A DNA stretch of 64,000 nucleotides from Aquatica leii (taxonomy: Eukaryota; Arthropoda; Insecta; Coleoptera; Lampyridae), in NCBI GenBank assembly GCA_035610365.1, contig CM069432.1, positions 112,983,529-113,047,528 on the forward strand. The letters are read 5' to 3'. The notes below the pieces were generated by a model. The model had not been told where the DNA came from. It was given only the letters and a program-made list of their open reading frames with translations, and ran no database searches. Position 1 is the stretch's first letter; the number at the start of each line of letters is the position of its first letter. A program made the translations under genes and the position numbers. Of this stretch, positions 23,618 to 35,637 are shown piece after piece.

Positions 23618-25541
23618 TTATATTGTTTTTTAAATTTTTTTCTTTTTACTTATTTGCAGCTTATTTTTTAACAAATCAAATTACTCGATAAAAATTTTCT
23701 ATATCCTTTCAGCCTACCAAGTAAAAAAATTGTCCGCTTAAAAACGTACAAGGTGTCCAATTATTTTGCAGTTAGATATTTGTTTTTTTTGCTTATATTT
23801 TTTTGTAAAAATAATAAGTAGTTTTCCGTTCCCTTTATAGATCCACGCCGAGAAAAAATTCATTGTAGAACAACACGTCAAATCTGCAAAGCATATTTCC
23901 AATATGCAGAAATTATCATCGCAACAAACCTTAAGAGGTTGCCTCCAACAACAGAAGCCAAAAAAAGACGAACAAAAAGAGTTCAATGAGGATTTGTGCA
24001 TGACAATGATTGCCAGTAACATACCGTTGAGCAAATTAAATAATTCCAACCTGAAAGAATTTTTAAGAAAATATTGTAATAAATATTCCTGACGAGTCGA
24101 CCTTACGTAAATCAAGTGTCGACTCAATTTATAAACAAACATTAACTTGTATCAAAAACGAAGTCAATTCAAACTATTTTTATATTGTAGTAGACGAAAC
24201 CACTGATTCGTGCGGTAGATATATCGCACATCCGTTAATAGGTGTTTTAAGGGAAACGAATCCAAGCAGATCCTATCTTTTTGCTTCAAAAAAACTTGAA
24301 AAAGCTAATAATTTAACAATTGCACGATTTGTCCAAGATTCATTGAACAATTTTTTCTTGCCCGAAATTGTTCCGACAGAAAAATTTATTTTATTTTTAT
24401 CTGATGCAACACCTTACATGATTAAAGCTGGACAAAATTTAAAAATATTTTATTCAAATCTGCAACATGTAACCTGTCTAGCTCATGGCATTAATAGAGT
24501 GGCAGAATGTATAAGAGAGCAGTTTCCTTTGGTCAATGACCTAATTAACAATGTAAAAAAAGTATTTTTAAAATCTCCGACACGCGTTCAATATTGCAAA
24601 GAACATTTTCCAAACCTGGCCTTACCTCCACAACCTGTAATAACTCGTTGGGGTACCTGGTTGGATGCAGCTATATTTTATGCTGACAATTACAACGCCA
24701 TTAAAAATGTGATTAGCGATCTTAATGACTCTTCATCTGCATCTCTTTTAAACTCAAAAAATCTTTTCCAAAATTCATTAATAAAGAATAGTTTAATATT
24801 TATATAAACCAATTATATGTTTGTATCTACAACTATTACAAGTTTAGAAAAATCTTGTGTTCCACTAACGGAATCAGTAGCTCTAATTAGTCAGTTTGAG
24901 TTAAATTGTAAGACAGTCACTGGACAAATTGGGACCGTCGTTCTACATAAATTCAATTCTGTGGCTCAAAATAATACAGGCTTTCAAATTTTGAAAAATA
25001 TAAAAGTTTTTGTGAGCGAAAACGATGTAAATATACCTAACTTAGAATTAAACATCATTTGTAAATATAAATATGCTCCCATTACATCAGTTGATGTTGA
25101 ACGAAGTTTTTCAATTTTTAAACACATGTTTTCTGACAAGAGACAAAGTTTCCTCCTAGAAAACTTTGAAAAACACTTAATTATTAATAGTTTTTATAAT
25201 AATTAAAAATTATAAGACGTGACTTATGTCTGTTCAAATACCTATATTGTTATCTTAGGTATATTAATGCTTATAATAGTATGTATTATTAATAATAAAA
25301 TCTGATACTTAATATAAATTTTGGTTATATAATTATTAAATCCCGCCCCCACTCCCTACCATAGTAAAATAATGAAATAATAGTATTATTCAATATTATA
25401 ATATACATAATTTCTTGCATTTTTTTCTAAATTCCTTGCATTTTTTTTTAAATCTTTGCATTTTTTGTCAATTTTTGATGCATTTAAATGCGCATTTTTT
25501 AGACTTTTTCGGTTGCATTTTTTCCGTGCTTTATTTATGAG

Positions 25542-25902
25542 TATCTTAGAAGTAATACAACGTCAACTCGTCATTTACAGAGGGCATAAAAATTTAAAAA
25601 AAAATTACAAAAAATAATATGCAACCACTATAAAAACTTGAGTGCAAATTTGTTTATTATTTTAAATTTAATTCTACTGTTAGTGTTTTTTTGTATCATT
25701 TAATCCTATATTATGACGAAACGTAATTTAAAAATTCATAAAGACAGTATTTATAAAACCTTAAGAAGACATTTAAAATTAGAAAAATTTTGAATATCGA
25801 ATTTCATATAATTTAAAAGATAATTTAAAATATTTTTTTAATTTGTTATAAGAAATGTAAAATATTGGAAAATAAAAACCGAATTTTTGCTACTTCTGAT
25901 TA
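25542..25902. other. No recognisable feature
   Basis: AT-rich; nothing supported. Confidence 0.5.
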
Positions 25903-26141
25903 TCAATAGGGGCTTCTCTGTTAGGTCATTTGCCAATGACCCTCCAAAGAAATACTAACAATTATGCTATAGTAACTAGTTCATATTAAAAAGATTATAA
26001 ACGATAACAATTAGTTTGCATATTACAAAGATAGATAAATCGAGCTTAAATTTAAATCTTTGATTAAATAATAATGCGTTTTTAAAGTATTAATGTTGAA
26101 ATGCCCTTTTGCACCATTGACCAGCAGCCGCCATTGCAGAT
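25903..26141 (-). repeat. Short hAT-like MITE, diverged copy with internal insertion
   Basis: Its ends (GTTAGGTCATTTGCCAATGAC at the left, TGACCAGCAGCCGCCATTG at the right) match the reverse complement of 27789-27886. About 125 bp of extra AT-rich sequence separates the two halves. Confidence 0.5.
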
Positions 26142-27788
26142 TTTATTACTGAAGTATTTTATATTTTCAGTGAGTATTTAGTTAGTAAAAACAAATGTAC
26201 AAATATTATATTTATAGGTTCATAAGGTAGGTAAATTATACAACACGAAAGTTTCGTTTCCAAAAATTTATAAAAAATACACCACGTTTGAAGATGTTGT
26301 GTTTTTAGAATAGAATTGTTTTCCAATGATAAACTGAATCATTAATGGGTATCATTTTACAGTCAAAACCGAATACTGCTTAGTATCGTGGGCATAGATA
26401 ACATCTGAGAATTGCACAAACGTTGTTGACATAAAAGTTGCTATAAGCATTGATTATACAACTATCAGATTGCTCATCCTTGTATAATAATTGGAAGTCC
26501 CAAAAATCCAACGACTACCAGATGGCGGCATACGGAAATCAAAACTCCGCCAACGTCTACTAGGTGGAGCACTTTTTTACCACATTCAAAATATCTTTTT
26601 CGGTTCAACAACAAAACGACTCGTTTCTCACGGTGGCGTTTGTAAATATTGTCTGCGAACTTGAGATAAGAATAACTATGCTGCTCAAGGTTACAAACGT
26701 GTATCGTATACATGAACTTTATTTAATTAAGGCTATACTCCCGGTCTAATTCAGATTTGTTTTGAGATGGGCGTTGCACTAATTTGTTCAATTATTTAAA
26801 CTCTCACATATGTTTAGAGTTATGGTTACATACTGTTAATGTAATGAAAGAAGAAAGAGTAGAAAAGATTCAGTCGTGGTTGCCTTACTGATAATTTATA
26901 GGATTAATATTACCCACGATTGGTGCTTCGACACTTTGACTGACATTTCTTAAGTCCACGTGGACTACAATTCCGTAATCTTTATTATGATGAAATTGCA
27001 AATTTGAGATAACTAAACAATTTGATGATGTTTATGAGGTCATACTATATTTACATAACAAAGGTTAATATACGTTGCTTACAATGATAAGAAGATTTTG
27101 AGACAAAATAATAATGAGAAGAAAGTATTGCTTTTTATTTATTGAAATCATTTTTATATGTTTCTGTAGAAATATTTACTTGCATATATGATACCATATA
27201 ATACTAATACGACCATTGTATATACATAAACAATGTTACAACGGTATTGATAAAATACATCAATGATAATATTATTGATTATATGTATATAATCGTTGAC
27301 TGATATAATCCTTCTACTATGAAAATTAGGTCTTGTATTAAAAATATTTATTAAACTCTCATTTGAAATGGAAACCATGTAAACACTCACGAATTGTTAT
27401 GTCTACAAAATGCAGATCGTGCGTGTAATCATTCTGTAACGTAATTAGGTAAGCTACTAGAATGAACAAGTAATCTTGAATTGTTTTGATGAAATAAACC
27501 TTGCGAATTACGTGCGTTCATTGTGCGTTGTGACACCTAGCGGATTATTTTTAACTATAATTCTGAAATCAAAATCTCCCATAAGGATGATCTATCTGAA
27601 TACGAAGTATATATAATGAATGCTATAAGCATCTACTTTATTATTATTGATCTCTTTTTTAATTTATCTTTTAACATTTTACTTAAAAACGATAGCAATA
27701 AAAATAACACTTAAAACAGTAAAATACATTTCAACTGTATAAGCGTCTTATAATCTTTGTTTTTAATTTATTTAATTTAACTAATAAT
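26142..27788. other. AT-rich intergenic sequence
   Basis: No feature supported. The ORF at 26474-26713 (minus) matches no family I recognise. Confidence 0.5.
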
Positions 27789-27886
27789 CAATGGCGGCTG
27801 GTGGTCAATACTGCAAAAGAGTCATTTTAAGATTAAATATTTTTGAAGGGTCATTGACCAAATGACCTAATGGAAAACCGCTACTG
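27789..27886 (+). repeat. Short hAT-like MITE, 98 bp
   Basis: Inverted ends CAATGGCGGCTGG and, on the other strand, CAGTAGCGGTTTTCC fit a CAGTGGCGG-type hAT terminus. TGGTCAA and TTGACCA lie just inside. No clean 8-bp duplication remains. Confidence 0.45.
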
Positions 27887-30800
27887 TAGGTAATCAAGAT
27901 TATTCAAAGTTAAGAGTTTAAATTTTTTATTACAACAGTAAACGCACTGAACAGCAAATTGTAAATAGTACTTTTAAAACACTTGTTTTAAAATGTAGAT
28001 AAACAGTATCCAAGACAAGTATCATATTACGGTCAGAGCTGAATGCTAAGCGTGGGCATGAGATAAGACTCAAGAATTTATGATAAGTTATTTGTATCTT
28101 TTATACAAATAACTATTTCAAACAACGTTTGTAACTATTGTGTTTGGGTGTTTTTTTGAATATGGATATGTTAGAAATTTATTGTACACCGCCTGAAATG
28201 CGGGAAGCTGCAGAGCAGTTAAACGACGGACTATCCCTGAATTCTCAAAACATTTAAATTTGTCCATTATTAACCTAGAAAAAATTAATGACCACTGCTA
28301 GAAAAATTCAACTTCTCAGTTGGCTAGGAGACGCAATAATTGTCAACTTCATAACTAGTAGTGGTAAAAAAGTTATTGACTTTCCAACTTTCCAAAAGTT
28401 CCATGTATTACTAGGTACCTTTTTGTAAAAAAATAAATAAATAAATAAAAATTGAATATCATGTAATGTACATCAAACTTTCCTTTCATAGTTTTTTACA
28501 TACCTATATTTAGTACCTAAGTAATTTTTTTCCTAATAAAATTGTTCTTCGCAATAAACATGTATGAATTTTAGAATTACAAAATTACAAGAAATACTTA
28601 TTAATTTTTTTTTTAATCTGTAGACATATACCAACCTGCAAACCAATAGCGTTAATTGAAAGAATTTCTCACGTTTGCAGCGCGCAGGTAAACGGATATT
28701 TCAGTATTGTAGCGCCATCTTTTAACTCTCACTCTGGACGGCGCGCTCTTAACTTGACATTGTTAGTAAATCGGTTTGTATCAGATAATCATTAAGCAAT
28801 GAATTTTTGCTTGGCGTTAAGAAAAACAACAATGCCACAATTTTACGTGAGTTTAAGCTAAGTAATTTAAATTCAGTCGTTTTTTTAGTTATCATCTTTG
28901 TTGCTGCCTTAGAGTACGCGTAATTTAAGAAGTATCTGTCGCGTAATATGCGCACTACTCAAAATTGACACGACGAATCGATGCGTACGAAAGAAAAAAG
29001 CGTTCTTATTAACAAGTGTCAGTTTTCGTTGTAGAAGCTGGTAAAGTCTCTGTTTTAAGGCAATTTAAGACAATTCTGCAAGTAAAGTATTTATCTAAGT
29101 AGATATATTTATAAATTTATAAACAAGTCTGCATTTTAACCTTGAAGTTGCCATGATTTGCTAATATTTATCTGTTATTTATAACGTAATAACAAGTATA
29201 TTTATATCAATATGCTTTGCGATTTATGGTTTCTCAAAAAGTTGTTTAATGCATTTAAAAGCAATCCAGACTTCCTTTTCAACAGCATGTCCTTCTTTTG
29301 CATGTAATTTGATATGTAAACGTATTTCGTTTGCTTTCGATAAACTTTCATCTGTAATATTTTTTTTATCCAGGTGTAAGATTGTCTCAACAAAGACCTT
29401 TTTGTAAAATTCTCAGCAGCATACTTAATTTAGAAGGTTTAACTCTTGTAATCAATCAAGAAGTTCAGATTGAGTGAATGCTCGAGGTATTAAAGTACTT
29501 TCTAATTAATAATATTTTTCTTTTGTAACCTTGTGAATATCTGCTTTACTAGAAGAAGATGTAAATTCTATAACTTCTGGTGGTGGTTAAATTAAACACT
29601 TTAATGTTACACTACTGTTTTTTGTAGTAATACAATAATTGGTATGTTACTACGCCAATGTATTTAGAAGGTCACGCAGAAAAGCTCCGCCCACAAGTTC
29701 TTTTTAAAGTATGCGTACTCTACTAAAAACTTAATCACATAGCAAACTTAAAGAGTTCCCACTTTGTTATCATTAAATAAGTATATATCAAAACTTGCAA
29801 TATTTTGAATTAACAAGTTAATAAGATAGATCAAAAACAAAATTGGCTTCAAAAATTTTTTTGTAGCACTCTTGTTTTTACATCTATGACAGCGCTGTTA
29901 ATTTTGCCAATCTTACCTACCTAAACTTTTAAAACTTTTAATTTTTTTTGCAAGCTTTGTGAATTTAATTTTTTATATTTTTATGATTAATTGTGCTTAA
30001 TGTTTTTGTTAAAATCAAAAAACGCTAATAAAAATTGATTACTGTTACTTTTTTAAGTCAAAATATTAGAATTATTAATTAACAATTTCTAAGATGATTT
30101 ATGTATTCTTTAAACCACACTCTTTTTAATTTTGATAATTTTTACAGTTCCTTTCACACACGCTGCGAGTCTTTTGGTTTATATAATAATAAGAATTATT
30201 TGCACTATTGCTATTAGATACTTAAGAGTTAATCGTTTTAACACCAATAAAATAATAATTAACTCATGTACCATAAATTGCTGTGTTGAGTCAAAGTATC
30301 GATTATCAGCAGTAATAATTTTTTTAATAGGTAGTAGGTGTAGTAATTGTGGTACAATCACTTATTTTATTTTGTATACTATAACTGTCGTAAATTATTG
30401 CCACATTTAATCGTTTTATTGGATTAATAGATTTGTTAAGAAGTCTTCAAAATATTCTGTATTTTGTAAATGTTATTATTAAAAATATATTAAAATATTT
30501 GCGTACTCTATAACGCAGTTTTTTTTTATATAAATTTTACAATGTCGATTGTGATCTAGAGTTTAATCTTTTTGTGTAACTAAATTACAATTATTGTTAA
30601 ATACGTCTAATAATTTAGTATAAAAGATATCAAAAAAAATATTGGCATTTGATTTCTTAAGTACGACTGTACATGACTTACTTTTAATTCTCATTTTGAA
30701 ATTATGTTTATTAATTATTTAACAAAGGTATGCTTATTGCAACGTTATGGCTAGTAATATAACAAATCATTATGGCTGTCTTAGAAGTAAATGGTTCATT

Positions 30801-32672
30801 TTTTAAACGTATATGTACATCTATAGAGACATTTGACGAAACCATATTCATCCATTGTATCTATAAAAATACTTGTAACTCCTGGATGTCAAGTACTATA
30901 TTTCTAAGCCGGCAAGAAAACGTAACATTCGTGTCACCCAGAAACCTATACAGAGCCGTACGATAATACTGTGTTGCCAATGAGCAAAGTGTTACCAACC
31001 AGTAAATTGTTAAATGGCGAATTACTTTATTATTCTGTACATACCAAAATGACTGATTTTTATTAAATATAAGAATATTGTTATAAGCCATAATTACAAT
31101 ATTTACAACAAAAATGTTAATTACTTATACAATACTATTTCATCAGTTAAACAACCAACGTTTATAGCATTCAGAAATATATGAGAAAAAATACTAATCA
31201 ACTATGCAATAGCATTGGCAATAGTTAATTAGCAAATAATTCGTGTTATGAAATCTTATCTTGCACAAAAGTAAAATTGATAAACAATACTTATTTTTTT
31301 TAGTATATAAATTATTAAGTTTTAAAAATAATATTTCTTTTAAACAATTTAGATAACAACTAATTGTAACAAACAATATTATAACAAACATATAGTATTT
31401 TAAATAGATTAATAAAAGCTTTGGTAACAAACAAGATTTTTAAATTTTTAACTTTATAAGCCGTCTGAGATTTATTCTGAGTTAATGTATTCTACCAACT
31501 TTAAGAAGTAAAAACTAAATTTTAAAGTTTCTTATTTAAATTAAAGTCATCTTGCTAAGAGCAATTTGACAAGACACTCTGTTAATAAATCATAATCTGA
31601 CGTAAAGTTTAATTCTAAATTTCTTATCTATTTTAATTAATTTAGAACCAGTAACTAATGTTAATATTATATTCGGTTCTTCAACAAAAAAATATATAAT
31701 TACTTTTTTGTATAACAAAAAAACATTTACTAATTCAACAAAATTATTAGGTAATTACGTTTTTCATAATTAAATTTTTATTATAAACTTTATTTATAAA
31801 ATGATTTATTAAAAATAGTTTAAAATTATTAGATGTTTTCATCTATTCTTAAATTAAATTAAAAAAGTGATAGTACAATTAGCTTAATTTAAACTGTATG
31901 ATATCTATCTAATTTTCACAATCAACTGTGTAACGTATTATATCCAATTTTCACTGTACTATTAAAATCATCTGTCTATATAATTCGATCAATAAGTAGC
32001 TCTTAAAATAGCTCTTTGCATACGCAATGAACTGACAATAATTCTTGTATGCTGTAAATTCTGTTTTTGCAGCAAATATAATCCAAATTACATATGAATA
32101 ACTTAATTTTTAATTTAAATTAAAAGCACGTATTTGCAAATGTTTCCGCTATTGTTTTTATGTAATGATTTTGTGTCATTTCCATTTAATAAATCAGTGT
32201 CATTTATACAAAACTGTAATCTAAATGATCTTTATTCTAAAAATACTATTTTATTGTTTTGTGTATGTATTTCTTTGTACGTTTTACACGACAATGAATT
32301 GCATTTTTTCTGTATTTAGTAACATTCTATATTGACATATTTTATTGATTTATTATTTGTATAGCAAAATGTGGTTTTGTATATTGTATATAATATTTAC
32401 TAAAAATGTTACAAAGTTTTTATAAAAAATAAATTAAACCAAACGCTATCAGACAATCAACGTCTCTATAAAATATAGTTTTATAAAGTAGTTTTAATTA
32501 AATTAATTAAAAATAACAAAAAATATGTAATACAAAAAAAATGTTTTTTAGAAGATGATGTTAACACTAACAATCAACAATATAATGTTTTTATTAAGGG
32601 TACATAACTGTACAATTATTTAGTGTGTAATTTTTTTACATACGTTTAATAAAAAAAGTAATAAAATATTTA
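27887..32672. other. 4.8 kb of AT-rich sequence without supported genes
   Basis: I examined both strands. A 31-codon ORF at 28162 (MDMLEIYCTPPEMREAAEQL) has non-random composition but no family match. A GC-richer patch at about 28660-28760 is noncoding. ORFs at 30132 and 30772 look like chance. Confidence 0.45.
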
Positions 32673-33300
32673 TAGCGGGTTGCACAAAAGATAATTGACC
32701 ATTAATTGGAGTTTAATCTTTGATTAAAGTATGATTATATCTTTTAATTGTAGTTTAACGGGTCGTTAACGGTCAATTAAATATTTCATTCGACGTTAAT
32801 CAGAGATTAACGGTCAATTAACTATATTTTGCGTTGCACAAAACTATAATCTCCGATTAAACTCTTATTAACAAAGATTATCTAATCGGCAATATTTGGC
32901 TGATTAACCTATAACTAAAGTTTTTCAATAATAACAAGTTTATGATTTACAGCCAAAACTAACTAATAAATTATAGCTACGTTTAATTCAAGTTTCGTTT
33001 AATACAAAATTATTAAAAAAAATAATTATTAAACAAAAATACTTGTTGTTCCACTTGTCTTCTTTTTCCTCGAGTAGCTTTGAAGACAGTTTCGCAGCAT
33101 AAGGTTTATACGAAATAAAAAAAATTCTTTTGAATTGTTAAACGACATTGATTTCAAGAAGAGGTTTCGTTTATATAAGGCCACCATAATAAACTTGGTA
33201 CATGCAATTATAGATAGAATCGAACCAAGAAGCTATCAAAACTAATCCTTTGATGCAAGAGTACAAATATTAATGCTCTATTCAGCATATCACAAATGAA

Positions 33301-33684
33301 ATGGTCAGGCTCTCCTATCAATATATAAAGATGCCTAAAACTACTAAACAGTTAATGAAAACAAAACAATGGTTCTTTCGCATTTCTGGTTTTCTACGTG
33401 TTGTGGGAGCTGTCGATTGCACACATGTGCATATACAACTACCCGATACTCTAAATGCTAAATCGTATCACAACAGAAAAGGATATTTTAGCATTAATGT
33501 TCCAGCGATTTGCGATGCCGACTTAAAATTCATGCATTTTATTGTTTATTGGCCAGGATTAGTACAAAACAGTATTATTTTTAATAAATCTCTTCTTCCG
33601 GTTGAATTTTGCAACGGTTACCGATTAGGTGATAGTGGATATCCATGTAATCCTCATCTGCTTATATCCTGCAAATGCCAGTGA
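33301..33684 (+). pseudogene. Harbinger transposase fragment, copy 1
   Basis: The frame encodes MPKTTKQLMKTKQWFFRISG, then VVGAVDCTHVHIQ (first catalytic Asp), NRKGYFSINVPAICDADLKF, VYWPG (with the usual Asp lost shortly after, in SVHDS-type position) and YRLGDSGYPC (second Asp block). It stops just after, so the third acidic residue and C-terminus are missing. Near-identical blocks occur in copy 2. Upstream in-frame exon sequence is weak. Confidence 0.88.
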
Positions 33685-34131
33685 AGTAACATAAAGCAGA
33701 GCACATATTATGACAAGTAATTCTATAGAAAAGTTTTGCAGGGAGGATTACCTTGCTTGCAATATGGTTGCCGACTCATAACTAGCACAACATTAATTGC
33801 AACAATTCTTAATATGCAAAATGTATAAAAACAACAATTTATTGTAATTTTTTATTTATAAAACTAATACTGTGTTTTATATTTTCTTAAACTTGATTAA
33901 ATAATATTACTTCCTTCAGTGATTGACAGTTTATAATTTTTTGTTTTTGAAATTTTTCTTATAAATAACTCGGTAGGAGTTGCCACAGGTTCTGCAGTAA
34001 ATAGGAATGTGGGAAAGACAAGAATACGAGACAATCCAGGTTGAGGTTCAACCACATGAAATAATTTTCATTTGTCCATTTTTATTAAGGATACAAATTA
34101 ATATTAGATTTCATTGTAATTATCTCCCAAT

Positions 34132-34445
34132 TTACCAAAATAGTAAGCTGTAAAGCAATTCAAAGCAATTTCTAAGTGGCTCACTTTGGTATGCAATGTT
34201 TGCCAGTAAAACCTCTTGATTGGCAGTTATTAAGAGGTTGAAAACTCCACGAGAAACAAATTTTTTCATCATACATAGTACAACTTTTAAGTCCTTGCTT
34301 ACATGTCCTCTTTCACAGATCTGTTTTATCTTCAGTTTCATATATACAAACAAAATTTCAGGTATTTTGCTGTTTGAAGGCCTGTTTTAGTCGATGCATT
34401 ACATTCGTTGGTGATGTTTGTTCACGCCGAACATTTTTTTTTCAA
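34132..34445 (-). pseudogene. Possible Harbinger accessory (trihelix/Myb-like) gene fragment
   Basis: On the minus strand a TTTATTTATAG acceptor (about 34447) precedes KNVRREQTSPTNVMHRLKQA, and a second frame (34132-34353) follows with CERGHVSKDLKVVLCMM and NLLITANQEVLL. Harbinger elements usually carry a second DNA-binding ORF, and this convergent position would fit. The family match is not certain and the frame is broken between the two pieces. Confidence 0.35.
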
Positions 34446-34839
34446 CTATAAATAAAGGATAAACGGAATTAAGCAAGAAATTTTGTTAAATTAGAAATTT
34501 TTTTATCGGTAAACATAAAATAAAACTTAGCTATCTATACAGAAGCAATATTTTCTATAATGGCAATATAACCATTTATAAGAAAGCGTGAATAATATAG
34601 TAATACCATTGTAATACTCACTTTACTACAATATTTATTATTCTTCCTTGATTTAAGTAAATATATGTAAATAACCTCCTTTTTGGTAGTCATTTTGTTT
34701 CATAATCTGATTAACTAATGGACCGTTAATCACAGATTAAATTGTTTTGTGCAACGCAATTGAATGTTAAGCAATCAATATCTTTAATTGACGAATAGTA
34801 AATTGCCAATTAACCAGACTTTTGTGCAACCGCCTATTA

Positions 34840-35554
34840 TACTATTAAAAATAATAAAAGATTTTATGACGTTGAAAAATTTATGTGTTTTAATTATTAT
34901 AGAGTGTTTAGTAAAGATGTAATCTTAAACAATTAAAATAGTACAATAATATCACTATAAGCTTGTAACTTGCAATAATATTTTTAGAATACGACAATTT
35001 TACAGTTATAAATTCGGTTTTATTCGTTTAGTTAAATTGTTGATTAAAAGACACAAATAGTGTATATAAAAAGAAATTAAATATATAAAAACAAAAAAAT
35101 TTAAAAAATATTTCAAATACACAATTTGTTAATTCTGTAAAACTTTAATGGATACAGACGCTGTGTATATAAAATAACAATATTTTACACAATTACTACC
35201 TTTAGAACACACAAATGCAAAGGTTCAAATCCCGATAGAACAATGAAAAACCCCCAACGGTGAGAATTAATGTGGACTACAAAGCTAATAATGAAAGCAA
35301 TCGACACACTTTAAGTGCTTTGAAAGAAAGAGATTAGAACAAAGTTCTATAGAGATTTTATGCTAATACCTGTTATTTAATTTAGTACTCAATTAACATT
35401 TGGTTCAATTTAACACGTTTTATTTACACATTTGAAATATGAATACTTGTCATTGCTTTTAATATAAATTGCGTCATTAAAAACGCAGCTACATATTATA
35501 CTTACATGTTGTTTATTCTAGTGTTTAAACATTAATCTAAATTGGTTATGCAGT
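34840..35554. other. No recognisable feature
   Basis: AT-rich. GGTTCAAATCC at 35221 resembles a tRNA B box, but no A box or SINE body was found. Confidence 0.45.
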
Positions 35555-35637
35555 TATATATATATATATATATATATATGTATTATATGTATAGATATAT
35601 ATGTGTGTGTGTGTATGTATGTGTATATGTATGTATT
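35555..35637. repeat. TA/TG/TATG microsatellite
   Basis: A run of (TA)n at 35555-35579 passes into mixed TATG, (TG)n and TATG repeats to about 35637. Tyr/Ile-rich ORFs across it are repeat artefacts. Confidence 0.95.

Larger units (their letters stand above)
23196..25206 (+). pseudogene. hAT transposase (BED-type, CGGBP1-like)
   Basis: Exon 1 (23196-23291, MPKTTFNTTWIKCH) contains a zinc-finger-like HLFCTVYSK half. A GTAAGT donor and TTTATAG acceptor define a 549-bp intron (23292-23840). Exon 2 continues the finger (QHVKSAKH), then a catalytic region with VVDETTDS, CLAHGINRVAE and the hAT RW motif (VITRWGTWLDAA), and ends with the dimerisation block SVDVERSFSIFKHMF. The frame breaks near 24085-24091 (small deletion after KEFLRKYCNK) and there is an in-frame TAA at 24805-24807. 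Otherwise all parts are present in order. The intron carries a palindromic Penelope-like insertion. Confidence 0.88.
22827..25541. mobile_element. hAT transposon with 8-bp target duplication
   Basis: The element spans 22835-25533, flanked by the identical 8-mer TTTATGAG at 22827-22834 and 25534-25541. The ends read TAAAGCAC on the left and GTGCTTTA on the right. Both subterminal regions are filled with repeats of TTGCATTTTTT on the plus strand (about 22847-22935 and 25415-25525). Inside is one transposase gene with an intron. The 8-bp duplication and the protein both say hAT. Confidence 0.92.
32670..34839. mobile_element. PIF/Harbinger transposon copy 1
   Basis: The element 32673-34836 (2164 bp) has ends TAGCGGGTTGCACAAAAG and, on the other strand, TAGGCGGTTGCACAAAAG. 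It is flanked by TTA on both sides (32670-32672 and 34837-34839), the 3-bp duplication typical of the superfamily. Subterminal regions are filled with ATTAAC/GTTAAT-rich repeats such as AATCTTTGATTAA and GGTCAATTAA. It carries a transposase relic and a possible second gene on the opposite strand. Confidence 0.92.

Noticed and set aside
28162..28257. Short ORF MDMLEIYCTPPEMREAAEQL
   Set aside because: It resembles N-termini of Crypton-like proteins only loosely, and no recombinase sequence follows.
30132..31430. Several 60-90 aa ORFs
   Set aside because: Low-complexity products of AT-rich DNA, overlapping on opposite strands, with no motifs.
35221..35360. Possible tRNA-derived SINE with B box GGTTCAAATCC
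   Set aside because: No A box at the proper distance, no recognisable body or tail.
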